Source of the DNA: Streptomyces sp. CBMA29
Lineage (GTDB): Bacteria; Actinomycetota; Actinomycetes; Streptomycetales; Streptomycetaceae
NCBI RefSeq assembly: GCF_014596445.1
Contig: NZ_MECL01000115.1
Coordinates: 31,674-95,673 of the forward strand
Direction of reading: 5' to 3'
Length of the DNA: 64,000 nt
The position numbers and the translations under genes are program-made. How positions within the stretch are numbered: the stretch's first letter is position 1; each line of letters opens with the position of its first letter. Positions 34,974 through 44,249 of this stretch are shown here, piece after piece. The notes beneath the pieces are model-generated. The model worked only from the letters and a program-made list of their open reading frames with translations, was not told the DNA's origin and did not search any database.

Positions 34974-37772
34974 TCAGCTCTCGACCAGTGCCGCGGGTAC
35001 CGGCCGGGCCGGTTCGGTGTCGCCGTCCTCCTCGGGGCGGCGCCGCCCGCGCCACCAGCCGAACGCCGCGAGGGCCGCGACGCCGAGCAGGCAGGCTCCG
35101 CCGATCGCCTCGCCGAGGTGCAGGCCGGGCGGGGTGAAGGAGCAGGAGACCGAGGTGGCGCCCTCGTTGACGGGCACGGAGATCAGCCCCAGGTAGGAGC
35201 GAGCGGGGCGCGCGGAGCCGTTGTCGGTGGCGCAGCTCCAGCCCTTGATGGCCGGGGCCGCGACGACCGCGAATCCGTGCGCGCCGGAGGGGAGTTGGGC
35301 GCTGATGCCGTCGTCCGTCACATGGACGCGGGTGGCGGCGCCCGCCGCCAGCCTCCGCTCGGCGGCGGCGAGCCTGCCCCGGTCGAGGCAGCCGATACCG
35401 TCCAAGGAGAGCGTGCCGGGCTCCAGGGCCCGTACGTTGAGGGCGAACTTCCCGCCGCCGCCCGGCACTTCACCCAGGCGCTCGACGGGGGCGCGGTGGG
35501 TGGGCATCCGGCCGAGGAAGTTGACCGGCGCGGCGCCGGGGAGCGTGACCCGGCCCTTGAAGTCCGGTGCCCAGAAGTACACTTCGCTGCCCGCGGGGCA
35601 GGACGTCCGCAGCGAGTACGTACTCGTCCGCGGATGCCGTACGTACCCGGTGATCCGGTACCCCTTCGGGGTCCGCGGCATCAACCGGCCCTTGCTGTCA
35701 CGCAGTTCGGTGGTGGTCGGGGTGTAGACGGCGGAGCCGAGCAGCAACTCCTGGTTCCGGTACGGCGAGAGGCCGTAGCGCGCGGCCGGTGCGGCGTCGC
35801 GCATCGTCACCAGCGGCGGCACGTCCTGCCGGGTGACGGTCGGCGGCACGTTCGGCGGCGGGTTCACATGCACCTGGTGCGGGTCGCGGCGGGAGTGGAC
35901 GCGCGCGCCGACCGAGAAGATGACATCGGTGACGGGGTTGTCGAGGCTCTGCAACGACCGGCCGCGCGAGGTCCAGCCGCCGCCGAGCGCCATCAGGGTC
36001 TTCGTCCACACATCGGCGGTGAGGCTGCTGTAGTACTGCGCGCCCTGGCCGTCGACCATCAACGGGTCGTTGCCGACGGTCTGTTCGCGTCCCGGATCGG
36101 TGCGGTAGTCCGGCCAGCCGTCGGCCTTCGCGATGGCGTCGTACTGGTACGTCTCGCGCTGGCCCCACTGCCCGTAGTCGTCCATGGTCGCCAGCCGCTT
36201 CCTGACGTCCCAGGCGTTGGTGAACGCCGACTGCCCGATCTGGGCGCCGATCAGCAGCGTCGCGGCCAGCACCACGGGCAGCGTGGCGGTCGCGGAAGCC
36301 TTGGTGGGCGCGGAAGCTCCGGTGGCCGCGGAAGCTCCGGTGGCCGCGGCGCCGGTCCCCGCGGCCCCGCCCGGTGACCGGTCCGCCGCCCAGCGCAGCA
36401 GCGACAGGGCGCCGATCGTCGCCACGAGGCCGAGCGCGAGCAGCGGATACGTGCCCTGCCCGGTGACGCCCTCCTCCGCGCCGAAGCGCGTGACGGCCAC
36501 CAGGGCCGCCATCACGCCCGTCGCCCAGGCGAGTTGACGCCGGCCGGGCAGGCCGTGCGCGAAGGCGAACCACCCGGCGATCACCATCATCCCGCTGAGC
36601 ACGAACGTCTCGCGGTACGCGCTGCCGTTGGGCGTGGTGAAGGCGTGCCACAGCAGATGCGTCGGCTTCCACTGGAACGACGCCGTGACCACCAGCACCA
36701 GCACCGTCCACACCGTGCGCGTGCGGCGCGGCACCGCCGGGTGGAAGGGCAGCGCGAAGGCCAGCAGCAACGCCGCGGTGTCGATGTACGTGGACGGCGT
36801 CGCGAAGCCGTACGTGCCGGGGAGCATCCGGCCGAGCAGGTCCGACCACGGCTTGGGCTCGAACTCCTGCACCAGGCCGGGGTAGGCGAGCTTCGTCCCC
36901 TTGAAGATGGTCAGCACCAGCGGCGCGGACAGGCCGATGCCGAGCACCATGCTGCGCGCGGCCCTGCCGAGAGCGCGCAGCCACTCGCGCGGCTCACGCG
37001 TACCGCCGGGGCCGGGGCCGCCAGCGTACGGTGCGCTCCCGTCCGGTGCGGTCGTGTCGTCGCGGTCGGGCTCGGTCAGCAGCCGGGCGATGAGGACGAG
37101 CCCCGCGCCGATCGTCGCCATATACGCGGTGTAGAAATTCGCGATCCAGCACAGGGCGACCACGAGGACGCTCAGATACGGCCGCCGCGCGGTCCGCGCC
37201 CACTCCCCCACCAGGCACAGGAGCGGGAAGGCGATCAGGCCGTCCAGCCACATCGGGTTGTACGACGCGAGCATCACCGTCCAGCCGCACAGCGCGTACG
37301 ACGCGCCGAGCGCGCCCGCCGCCCACCACCGTCCGGGGCGCAGCGCGAGCAGCAGTACGGCCATCGCCGCGGCGGCGGCGCCGATCTTCAGCACGGTCAC
37401 GGCGTAGACGGCGAGGTCGATCCGGTCGCGCGGGAAGAAGGCGACCAGCAGCGCGAAGGGGCTGGAGACATACGTGCCGAGGTCCGGCAGGAAGCTGCTG
37501 CCGTAACCGGACTGCCAGTTGAGCAGCAGCCCGCCGTCGGCCCTGCCGTGCAGCAGGTCCCACAAGTGCGCGTGGTAGGGGACGAACTGGTTGCCCAGGT
37601 CATTGACACTGCGCGTGCGCGAGCCGAACGGGTAGCTGCCCGCGACCGCGTCACCGACGCAGAAGGCGACCGCCGCCACGCCCGCGGCGAGCAGCGCCGC
37701 CCGTGTGCGCGCGATGAGGAACCAGGACCTCACCCGCCCGACCGCTCCCGGAGGGACTTCTTGAGGTGCCAT
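34974..37772 (-). CDS. YfhO-family polytopic membrane protein
   Basis: 932 residues with about a dozen membrane helices, an extracytoplasmic segment (about 560-850) and a final C-terminal helix near 885. The early loop motif NDLGNQFVPYHAHLWDLLHG matches the YfhO/GT-C-like family linked to glycosylation of teichoic acids or other cell-wall polymers. Exact substrate is unknown. GGGGGA precedes the ATG at 37772. It converges on ogt, which ends 15 bases away. Confidence 0.87.
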   Translation of the reverse strand: MAPQEVPPGAVGRVRSWFLIARTRAALLAAGVAAVAFCVGDAVAGSYPFGSRTRSVNDLGNQFVPYHAHLWDLLHGRADGGLLLNWQSGYGSSFLPDLGTYVSSPFALLVAFFPRDRIDLAVYAVTVLKIGAAAAAMAVLLLALRPGRWWAAGALGASYALCGWTVMLASYNPMWLDGLIAFPLLCLVGEWARTARRPYLSVLVVALCWIANFYTAYMATIGAGLVLIARLLTEPDRDDTTAPDGSAPYAGGPGPGGTREPREWLRALGRAARSMVLGIGLSAPLVLTIFKGTKLAYPGLVQEFEPKPWSDLLGRMLPGTYGFATPSTYIDTAALLLAFALPFHPAVPRRTRTVWTVLVLVVTASFQWKPTHLLWHAFTTPNGSAYRETFVLSGMMVIAGWFAFAHGLPGRRQLAWATGVMAALVAVTRFGAEEGVTGQGTYPLLALGLVATIGALSLLRWAADRSPGGAAGTGAAATGASAATGASAPTKASATATLPVVLAATLLIGAQIGQSAFTNAWDVRKRLATMDDYGQWGQRETYQYDAIAKADGWPDYRTDPGREQTVGNDPLMVDGQGAQYYSSLTADVWTKTLMALGGGWTSRGRSLQSLDNPVTDVIFSVGARVHSRRDPHQVHVNPPPNVPPTVTRQDVPPLVTMRDAAPAARYGLSPYRNQELLLGSAVYTPTTTELRDSKGRLMPRTPKGYRITGYVRHPRTSTYSLRTSCPAGSEVYFWAPDFKGRVTLPGAAPVNFLGRMPTHRAPVERLGEVPGGGGKFALNVRALEPGTLSLDGIGCLDRGRLAAAERRLAAGAATRVHVTDDGISAQLPSGAHGFAVVAAPAIKGWSCATDNGSARPARSYLGLISVPVNEGATSVSCSFTPPGLHLGEAIGGACLLGVAALAAFGWWRGRRRPEEDGDTEPARPVPAALVES

Positions 37773-37982
37773 CGGTTCCCCCGGTACGCATGTTCTGTGA
37801 ATGTCGCCAGATATTAGGCATCCCCGACAGACAGGAACGCGACATTCCACCGTCTCCAAGGTGAACGTCACACACCCGCCCGGTGCCCGAAGGCAGCCGG
37901 ACGGGTGGAGGATCACACAACGGACGACGTCACCAGGTGCCGCGTCCGACTGGACGAAGCCACAACCGACGGCGTCACATCA

Positions 37983-40217
37983 TCAGACGCGTACGGGTTC
38001 GTGCTCCTCCTGCGAAGCACCGGTCCCCGAGGCGCCGCCGTCGGAGTCCACCGTGTCACCGAGGCTCTTGCGAAGCTGCTCGCCCTCGACGTCCACATTG
38101 GGCAGCGCGCGGTCGAGCCAGCGTGGCAGCCACCACGCGGAACGCCCGAGCAGTGCGAGCACCGCGGGGACGATGGTCATACGAACGATGAACGCGTCGA
38201 AGGCGACCGCGATCGCGAGGCCGAAGCCCATCATCTTGATCATCGACTCGGAGGAGCCGATGAAGCCCGCGAAGACGCTGATCATGATGACCGCCGCGGC
38301 GGACACCACCCGCGCACCGTGGTTGAAACCGGTGACGACGGCCTGGCTCGGCGACTCCCCGTGGACGTACGCCTCCCGCATCCGGGTGACGAGGAAGACC
38401 TCGTAGTCCATCGCGAGACCGAACACCACGCCGATCATGAAGATCGGCATCATGCTCATGATCGGCCCGGTCTGCTCCACGCCCATCAGGCCGGACAGCC
38501 AGCCCCACTGGAAGACCGCCACGACCGCGCCCAGCGCCGCGAGCACCGACAGCAGAAAGCCGAGCGCCGCCTTGAGCGGCACCAGCACCGACCGGAACAC
38601 GAGCATCAGCAGCAGGAACGCCAGGCCGACGACCAGCGCCAGATACGGCACCAGCGCGTCGTTCAGCGTCTGCGACACGTCGATGTTCATCGCCGTGGTG
38701 CCGGTGACCAGGACGTCCGCCCCGGTCGTACCGGTGAACTCACCCTGATGCCCGCGGATCGCGTGCACCAGGTCCTCGGTCTGCGCGCTGCTCGGCTTGG
38801 AGTCCGGCACCACCGAAAGGGTGGCCGTGTCGCCCTTGGTGTTGAAGGCGGGCGCGTTGACCGTCCTCACATCGGGGAAGCCGGTGATCGTCGTCCTGAT
38901 CTGGTCGACCGCCGCCTTCGGGTCGTCGCTCGCCGCGGCGTCGACCACCACCATCAGCGGCCCGTTGAAGCCCGGCCCGTAACCGTCGGACAGCAGGTCG
39001 TACGCCTTGCGCTGGGTCGTGCTGACCGGCTGCGAACCGTCGTCGGGCAGGCCCAGTTGCATGCTCGCCATCGGGATCGCGGCCAGGCCCAGCGCCACGA
39101 CGCCCGCGACCAGGATCGGCACCCGGCGGCGTACCACCATGCGCGCCCAGCGGGTGCCCATGTTCGGCTTGCCGGTGTCGGCCGCGCGCCCCTTGCGGAC
39201 CTTGCGGCTGAGCGCCTTCGGTCCCGCGAAGCCGAGCAGCGCGGGGATCAGGGTGAGCGCGATCAGTACGGCGATGGCGACGGTGGCCGCCGCGGCCAGC
39301 CCCATCTTGGTCAGCATCGGGATGTTGACCACGGCCAGGCCCGCCAGCGCGATCAGCACGGTCAGACCGGCGAAGACCACCGCGGAGCCCGCCGTGCCGA
39401 CCGCCCGGCCGGCCGCGTCCTCACCCTCTCGGCCCTCCATCAGCTCATGCCGGTGCCGCGACACGATGAACAGCGCGTAGTCGATACCGACCGCCAGTCC
39501 GATCATCGACGCGAGTGTGGACGACGTACTGGACAGACCGAGCGTGCTGGCCAGCGCGGTGATCGACGCGATGCCGATTCCGACACCCATGATCGCGGTC
39601 AGCAGCGGAAGCCCCGCCGCGACCAGCGAACTGAACGTGATCAGCAGCACGACCGCCGCGATGCCGACACCGATGATCTCGCTGTTCCCGGTCTCCACCG
39701 ACGCCTGGAGCGCCGTACCGCCGGTCTCCACCGTCAACCCGGCGTCCCTGCCGTGCCGCGCCGCGTCCTCCAGCGCCGTGTGCGTGGCGTCGGTGATGTC
39801 GGTGGACTTGGCCGTGTAACTGACCGACGCGTAAGCAGTGGTGCCGTCCTTGCTGATCGCGTCACCACCGGCGGCGAACGGATCGGCGACCGTCGCCTTC
39901 TGCGGTGTGCTCTTCAGCTCGGCAACGACCTTCTCGACCGCCGCCTTGTTCGGCCCCGCGGTGATCTTCTGACCGTCGGGTGCCTGGAAGACCATGCGCG
40001 CGCTCGCGCCGTCGGCGTTCGTGCCGGGGAAACGCTCGTGCAGCAGGTCGAACGCCTGCTGCGCCTCGGTGCCGGGCACCGTGAAGTTGTCGCTCGGCGC
40101 GGACGGCGCGGTCGCCGCGCCGACACCGGCGAGCGCCAGCAGCGCCACCCATATCAGTACGACGAACCGCCGTCGCCGGAAAGCGAGCCGGCCCAGCTTG
40201 TAGAGGAATGTGGCCAT
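37983..40217 (-). CDS. MMPL/RND-family membrane transporter
   Basis: 744 residues, twelve helices in two halves with large loops after TM1 and TM7, typical of actinobacterial MMPL proteins that export lipids or drugs. The N-terminus (MATFLYKLGRLAFRRRRFVV) and family segments such as VGIDYALFIVSRHRHEL and FGLAMDYEVFLVTRMREAY are diagnostic, carrying the proton-relay Asp-Tyr pairs. A TetR gene lies directly upstream on the same strand and probably represses it. Confidence 0.93.
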   Translation of the reverse strand: MATFLYKLGRLAFRRRRFVVLIWVALLALAGVGAATAPSAPSDNFTVPGTEAQQAFDLLHERFPGTNADGASARMVFQAPDGQKITAGPNKAAVEKVVAELKSTPQKATVADPFAAGGDAISKDGTTAYASVSYTAKSTDITDATHTALEDAARHGRDAGLTVETGGTALQASVETGNSEIIGVGIAAVVLLITFSSLVAAGLPLLTAIMGVGIGIASITALASTLGLSSTSSTLASMIGLAVGIDYALFIVSRHRHELMEGREGEDAAGRAVGTAGSAVVFAGLTVLIALAGLAVVNIPMLTKMGLAAAATVAIAVLIALTLIPALLGFAGPKALSRKVRKGRAADTGKPNMGTRWARMVVRRRVPILVAGVVALGLAAIPMASMQLGLPDDGSQPVSTTQRKAYDLLSDGYGPGFNGPLMVVVDAAASDDPKAAVDQIRTTITGFPDVRTVNAPAFNTKGDTATLSVVPDSKPSSAQTEDLVHAIRGHQGEFTGTTGADVLVTGTTAMNIDVSQTLNDALVPYLALVVGLAFLLLMLVFRSVLVPLKAALGFLLSVLAALGAVVAVFQWGWLSGLMGVEQTGPIMSMMPIFMIGVVFGLAMDYEVFLVTRMREAYVHGESPSQAVVTGFNHGARVVSAAAVIMISVFAGFIGSSESMIKMMGFGLAIAVAFDAFIVRMTIVPAVLALLGRSAWWLPRWLDRALPNVDVEGEQLRKSLGDTVDSDGGASGTGASQEEHEPVRV

Positions 40218-40403
40218 GGGGGCATGGGCTCCCGTCAGGAGGATGGAAATGTGGGCGTGAGGAACCAGCCCGACGACGAGAGCGGCGTGTCAGGTGGAGC
40301 GGTGGTGCGGGGAATGTCGCACTGAGGAAGTGGTGCTGAGGTGCTGAGTCGTGCTGAGTGGCGCTGGGAGAAGTCAGATCACATCAGTGGCCGGCGCGCT
40401 TCG

Positions 40404-41000
40404 TCACGACAAACGCAGGGCGGGGACGACCACCGCGTCGATGTATCTGTGGGAGAAGTCGGGGTCGGGGTCAAGACCTTCGATGATGGGCCGCGCCAAT
40501 GCGGCCCCGAACAGCAGGTGCGGGACGAAGTCGCGTGCCGGATTGTCGGCTGCCAGCTCGCCGCGGTCCACGGCACGCTGCACAAGAGCCCGGAAGCTGA
40601 CCAGCTCCGGCTCGATGAGCAGCTCGCGCAGGGCGCGGAACAGGTCCTCGTTCCTGAAGGCCGCGTGAGCGAGCCCGCGCATGAGTTCCTGGTCCCGCTT
40701 GGTCTCGTCCTGGTCGTGACAGCGGATGAGTTCGTGCAGGTCACCGCTGAGCGAGCCCGTGTCGATGTCCGCCGTGGACACCGACTTGGAGTGCCGCAGC
40801 GCGGTGGCCACAAGTTCCGGCTTGCCCTTCCACTGGCGGTAGAGGGTCGCCTTGCTGGAACGCGTACGGGACGCGACCGCGTCCATCGTCAGCGCCTCGT
40901 AGCCGACCTCACGCAGCAGCTCGACCACCGCCGCGTAGAGCTCGTGCTCGCGCTCGGGGGTCAGGCGCGTACGACGCGTGGCGGAAACCTCAGCCGTCAT
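40404..41000 (-). CDS. TetR-family repressor
   Basis: 198 residues. The helix-turn-helix is in TMDAVASRTRSSKATLYRQWKGKPEL (about 40-64); the C-terminal half is a TetR_C ligand domain. GGAGGG precedes the ATG at 41000. It is 186 bases upstream of an MMPL transporter on the same strand, and a perfect 15-bp inverted repeat lies 52 bases before its start, so self-repression with coordinate control of the transporter is the natural reading. Confidence 0.9.
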   Translation of the reverse strand: MTAEVSATRRTRLTPEREHELYAAVVELLREVGYEALTMDAVASRTRSSKATLYRQWKGKPELVATALRHSKSVSTADIDTGSLSGDLHELIRCHDQDETKRDQELMRGLAHAAFRNEDLFRALRELLIEPELVSFRALVQRAVDRGELAADNPARDFVPHLLFGAALARPIIEGLDPDPDFSHRYIDAVVVPALRLS

Positions 41001-41051
41001 GTCGCCCTGCCCTCCGAGTCGAAACGATGTCGTACACATCACCATAGACGG

Positions 41052-41085
41052 CCCACGATCGAAACGCCACCGTTTCGATCGTGGG
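41052..41085. promoter_or_regulatory. Perfect 15-bp inverted repeat, likely TetR operator
   Basis: CCCACGATCGAAACG and its exact complement flank CCAC upstream of tetR. A further half-site-like TCGAAACGATG lies at 41019-41029. Confidence 0.8.
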
Positions 41086-41188
41086 TCGTATCACGTCCGC
41101 GCCGCTCAACCGTGCCCGCGCCCTCGCGCGTACGGATTCGCACCCGCCCAGGTGCGGCCCAGAGGCCGACGCCTGACGCGGAGCCGGT

Positions 41189-41869
41189 TCAGGCGGGAAG
41201 CGCCAGCGTGTGACCGGTGTGCTCGACCTTCGCCCGCAGGTAACTCACATTCGCCGCCGACACGTGGACGGCGGTCGGAATCCGCTCGATCACGTCCGTC
41301 CCGAGCGCGGTGAGCTGCCGCGCCTTGTCCGGGTTGTTGCTCAGCAGCCGTATGCCGTCGACCCCGAGCGCCGCCAGCATCTGGGCAGCCGCGGTGTAGT
41401 CCCGCTCGTCCTCGCCGCGCCCGAGCGCGCGATTCGCCTCGTACGTGTCGAGGCCGTCGTCCTGGAGCGCGTACGCGTCGAGCTTGGCGTACAGACCGAT
41501 CCCCCGGCCCTCCTGCCGCAGATACAGCAGATACCCGCCGGTCTCCGCGATCCGCTCCACCGCCTCGCGCAACTGCGGCCCGCAGTCACACCGCTCCGAC
41601 CCGAACACGTCCCCCGTCAGGCACTCCGAATGCGGTCTGACCAACGGCGCCTCGGCGCCCTCGTAGTCACCGAGCCCCAGCGCCAGGTGCTCCTTGCCGT
41701 CCACCAGACCGGTGAACGTGAACACGTCCGCCGTCGTCCCCCACCCGTCCGAGAACCGCAGCGGCACCCGCACCTTCGTCCGTATCCCGGCGGCCGGCAG
41801 CGGATTATCCCCGCCCCGCGCCGCGTTGACCGCCGTGACCGACACACCGGCCGACACCTTCGACGCCAT
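41189..41869 (-). CDS. ribA: GTP cyclohydrolase II (stand-alone)
   Basis: 226 residues with no DHBP-synthase domain. It opens GTP in the first committed step of riboflavin synthesis. The zinc Cys set is in SECLTGDVFGSERCDCGPQL, the catalytic segment is LRQEGRGIGLYAK, and LLSNNPDK is present. GGGGGG precedes the ATG at 41869. A small inverted repeat lies 20 bases upstream, in unusually AT-rich DNA. A RibD_C-type reductase gene lies upstream on the same strand, though not visibly coupled. Confidence 0.92.
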   Translation of the reverse strand: MASKVSAGVSVTAVNAARGGDNPLPAAGIRTKVRVPLRFSDGWGTTADVFTFTGLVDGKEHLALGLGDYEGAEAPLVRPHSECLTGDVFGSERCDCGPQLREAVERIAETGGYLLYLRQEGRGIGLYAKLDAYALQDDGLDTYEANRALGRGEDERDYTAAAQMLAALGVDGIRLLSNNPDKARQLTALGTDVIERIPTAVHVSAANVSYLRAKVEHTGHTLALPA

Positions 41870-41888
41870 GCTGCCCCCCTCGTAAGAT

Positions 41889-41902
41889 CTTGAAATATCA
41901 AG
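41889..41902. promoter_or_regulatory. Short palindrome upstream of ribA
   Basis: CTTGA-AATA-TCAAG lies in an AT-rich patch 20 bases before ribA. The size and composition resemble MarR-type operators; no regulator is adjacent. Confidence 0.4.
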
Positions 41903-41996
41903 CTCTTTTGGCAGTCCGATTATTTCCCCCACCCCAAGATGTGACCCACGCCACACACCCGAGTCCCCCCCATAAGGCCGCCCCCCCCTTGATCGC

Positions 41997-42632
41997 CTAC
42001 GCACTCGGCTGGCCCCCGCCCCCACCGGCGGGCGGTGCCACCGGTTGCCCCACCTCGTACGTGAGATAGGCGAATTGGCCGACCTGCCGCACGTCCGTCA
42101 ACCGCAGCCGCCCTCCGTCCAGCCGCCTGGGCAGCAGCGGCGCCCCCGCCCCCAGCGTCACCGGCGCGACGCCGAGGATGATGTCGTCCAGCAACCCGGC
42201 GTCCGCGAAGTTCCCGACCAACTCGCCGCCGCCGAGCAGCCACACGTTCTCCCCGTAGCCGTGGCCGCCACCGCTCACTTCCCGCGCGGCGGCCACCATC
42301 TCCGCGTGCACCGGCCGTACGTCACCCTGGACGAAGCGGATGTCCGCCCCCGGCACGGCGGGCAGATCGTCCCGGTGCGTGAAGACCCAGCACGGCCGGT
42401 CCCCGTACCAGCGCCGCCACTCCTCCGGCCGCTCCACCACCTTCTCGTGCTCCAACACCCAGCGGTACGTCGTCGCGCCCATCGCCAGCACCCCGACGCC
42501 CGCCATGAAGCGCTCGAACGGCTCTCCGGGTTCGGTGTCCACCTCGAAGAGCCAGTCGAGCGAATTCGCCTCATCGGCGAGGAATCCGTCGAGCGTGGTC
42601 GCTGTGTAGTACTGAGTCCTGGTCACCGTCAC
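41997..42632 (-). CDS. Dihydrofolate reductase-like/RibD_C-domain protein
   Basis: 211 residues. The N-terminus TQYYTATTLDGFLAD and the central NVWLLGGGELVGNFADAGLLDDI match the RibD C-terminal/dihydrofolate reductase fold family that binds NADPH. True DHFR activity is not implied. It has a Pro/Gly-rich tail. GTG 42632 was chosen because a GGCAGG-like site precedes it; another GTG lies two codons later. Confidence 0.83.
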   Translation of the reverse strand: MTVTRTQYYTATTLDGFLADEANSLDWLFEVDTEPGEPFERFMAGVGVLAMGATTYRWVLEHEKVVERPEEWRRWYGDRPCWVFTHRDDLPAVPGADIRFVQGDVRPVHAEMVAAAREVSGGGHGYGENVWLLGGGELVGNFADAGLLDDIILGVAPVTLGAGAPLLPRRLDGGRLRLTDVRQVGQFAYLTYEVGQPVAPPAGGGGGQPSA

Positions 42633-42749
42633 AGCCTGCCACCCACCACTGACAATTGCCCTTGAAGCGGACATCGGCGCAGGTCAGCCGCGCTCAACAC
42701 GGTGGCAGCGGCGGCCGATCCCGGACCCGGGAACGGGACCGGCTCGACC

Positions 42750-43607
42750 TCAGACCCCGAGCTGCAACGCGGCGGCGTCCACCGTCTGAGCCAGCAGCAC
42801 GGCGATCGTCATCGGCCCGACCCCGCCCGGCACCGGCGTGATCAGCCGCGCACGACCGCGGGCCGTCTCGAAGTCCACGTCGCCGACGTTGCCCGCGTTG
42901 TACCCCGCGTCGATCACCACCGCGCCCGGCTTGATGTCCTGACCCCGGATCAGCCGGGCCCGCCCCACCGCCGCCACCACGACGTCCGCCTCCGCGACCA
43001 CCGCGGCCAGGTCCGCGGTACGCGAGTGGCAGTACGTCACCGTCGCGTCCTTCCCGAGCAGCAGCATCCCGACCGGCTTGCCCAGGATCGCGCTGCGGCC
43101 CACCACGACGGCGCGCTTCCCCGCGAGCCCGACCTCGTACTCCTCCAGCAGCCGCATGATGCCGCCCGGCGTGCACGACACGAACCCCGGCAGGCCGAAA
43201 CTCATCGCGCCGAACGAACTGACCGTGACGCCGTCGACGTCCTTCTCCGGCGCGATGGCCTCGAACGCCGCCCGCTCGTCGATGTGCGGGCCCACCGGAT
43301 GCTGCAACAAGATGCCGTGCACCTCGGGGTCGGCCGACAGCGCGCCGAGCGTCTCCACGAGTTCCGCCGTACTGGTCTCCGCGGGAAGCGCCACATGGCG
43401 CGACAGGATTCCGGCCTTCGCGCTGCGCGACTGCTTCATCCGCACATACGTCACCGACGCGGGATCCTCGCCCACCAGCACCGTCGCCAGGCACGGCGCG
43501 AATCCTGTGCGCCGCGCAACGATCGACGCCTTGGCGGCGGTCTCCCCCATGATGCGCCGGGCAAGACCGGCCCCGTCCATGAGCTGCGCGGTACGTGTCG
43601 ATGCCAT
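42750..43607 (-). CDS. folD: FolD paralogue, methylene-THF dehydrogenase/cyclohydrolase
   Basis: 285 residues. Key residues are present: Tyr and Lys in VTYVRMKQ, Gln in ILLQHPVG (in place of the common QLPLP), Asp in KDVDGV, the cofactor loop VVGRSAILGKPVG and the PVPGGVGPMT signature. It converts methylene-THF to formyl-THF. The QHPVG variant and overall sequence differ from the canonical streptomycete FolD that I recall, so this is probably a second copy. A ZTP riboswitch is in its leader, linking it to purine/one-carbon stress. Confidence 0.9.
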   Translation of the reverse strand: MASTRTAQLMDGAGLARRIMGETAAKASIVARRTGFAPCLATVLVGEDPASVTYVRMKQSRSAKAGILSRHVALPAETSTAELVETLGALSADPEVHGILLQHPVGPHIDERAAFEAIAPEKDVDGVTVSSFGAMSFGLPGFVSCTPGGIMRLLEEYEVGLAGKRAVVVGRSAILGKPVGMLLLGKDATVTYCHSRTADLAAVVAEADVVVAAVGRARLIRGQDIKPGAVVIDAGYNAGNVGDVDFETARGRARLITPVPGGVGPMTIAVLLAQTVDAAALQLGV

Positions 43608-43633
43608 GGTTGCCTCCAGGCGTGTTCAGTCCA

Positions 43634-43712
43634 CTCGCCCAGGCGCACGGCACCGACGTATGCGTCAGGCCGCTCCCCGGTGGTACTCCACCTCAGCGCC
43701 AGTCACGGCCCA
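43634..43712 (-). promoter_or_regulatory. ZTP (pfl) riboswitch controlling folD
   Basis: Read on the minus strand, the leader has GGGCCGTGACTGGCG, then GTGGAGTACCACCGGGGAGC, a variable linker and the terminal GCGCCTGGGC. These are the conserved pfl/ZTP aptamer parts: P1 with GACUGG, P2 with ACCACCGGGGAGCG, and P3 with CGCCUGGGC. It ends 26 bases before the folD start, next to the ribosome-binding region, so ZTP/ZMP binding should open translation. Confidence 0.93.
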
Positions 43713-43834
43713 CCCGCACTCTATCCGGCCCCGCCGCCGCTGTTGCGTGTCGCCGATGACGGGCCGGGGCCGTACGCCGCCCTGAAGAGCTCCGCCGCCC
43801 AGAACAGTTGCGAACGGACCCCGGAAACGACAAA

Positions 43835-43866
43835 AATCCCGTCCGATCATGAAGATCGGCGGGATT
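43835..43866 (-). terminator. Rho-independent terminator past the tRNA end
   Basis: On the minus strand AATCCCG(C)CGATC pairs with GATCGGA-CGGGATT across a short loop and is followed by a T run (TTTTT). It lies downstream of the tRNA 3' remnant and before folD, so it originally ended the tRNA transcript. Confidence 0.75.
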
Positions 43867-43874
43867 CCGTCACA

Positions 43875-43898
43875 CGTTCCTGAAATCGCTCAGGAACG
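43875..43898. repeat. 9-bp inverted repeat next to the tRNA 3' end
   Basis: CGTTCCTGA and TCAGGAACG flank a 6-base loop, 10 bases from the tRNA remnant. It may be a second terminator hairpin or part of the attachment region. Confidence 0.55.
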
Positions 43899-43907
43899 GT
43901 CTTGTTG

Positions 43908-43950
43908 TGGACCTGAGGGGATTCGAACCCCTGACCCCCTCGATGCGAAC
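43908..43950 (-). repeat. tRNA 3'-half remnant: probable att site
   Basis: The minus strand reads TTCGCATCGAGG, GGGTC, then a perfect T arm (AGGGG-TTCGAAT-CCCCT) and a 7-base acceptor strand CAGGTCC plus A. No matching 5' half (GGACCTG, D arm, anticodon stem CCTCG) occurs in the adjoining bases to the right. This is the duplicate 3' end left when a site-specific element inserts into a tRNA gene. The intact tRNA and the integrase should be at the other end of the element, to the right. The anticodon cannot be assigned safely. Confidence 0.72.
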
Positions 43951-44249
43951 TACGGGCGGGGAGATCATTGAGGTCATCTACGCAGTTCGGAGGTGGCGCC
44001 AGGCGTGCTGAAGGGCATTGCCGGACATGCTGGTTGCTGTACCCCACTGCTGTACAACCAGCGGACTTGTGGCTGAACGAGCGGGCCGCCCGGCGAGTGC
44101 GATTGCGCCATCCGGGCCGCCCATCGGCCTTCAGAACCTCAGGCCGAGAGCCGCCCCGCGCACTTCCGCGATGACCGTGTCCCTCAATCCCGAAATCCTC
44201 CGTGCCCATGGCCGGTTAGAAAAATCCGGCATGGAGAATAACGAAGTGC

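Noticed and set aside
43905..44000. A complete tRNA gene
   Set aside because: Only the T arm, acceptor 3' strand and part of the anticodon arm are present; no complementary 5' acceptor strand or D arm follows, so it was recorded as a remnant/att site.
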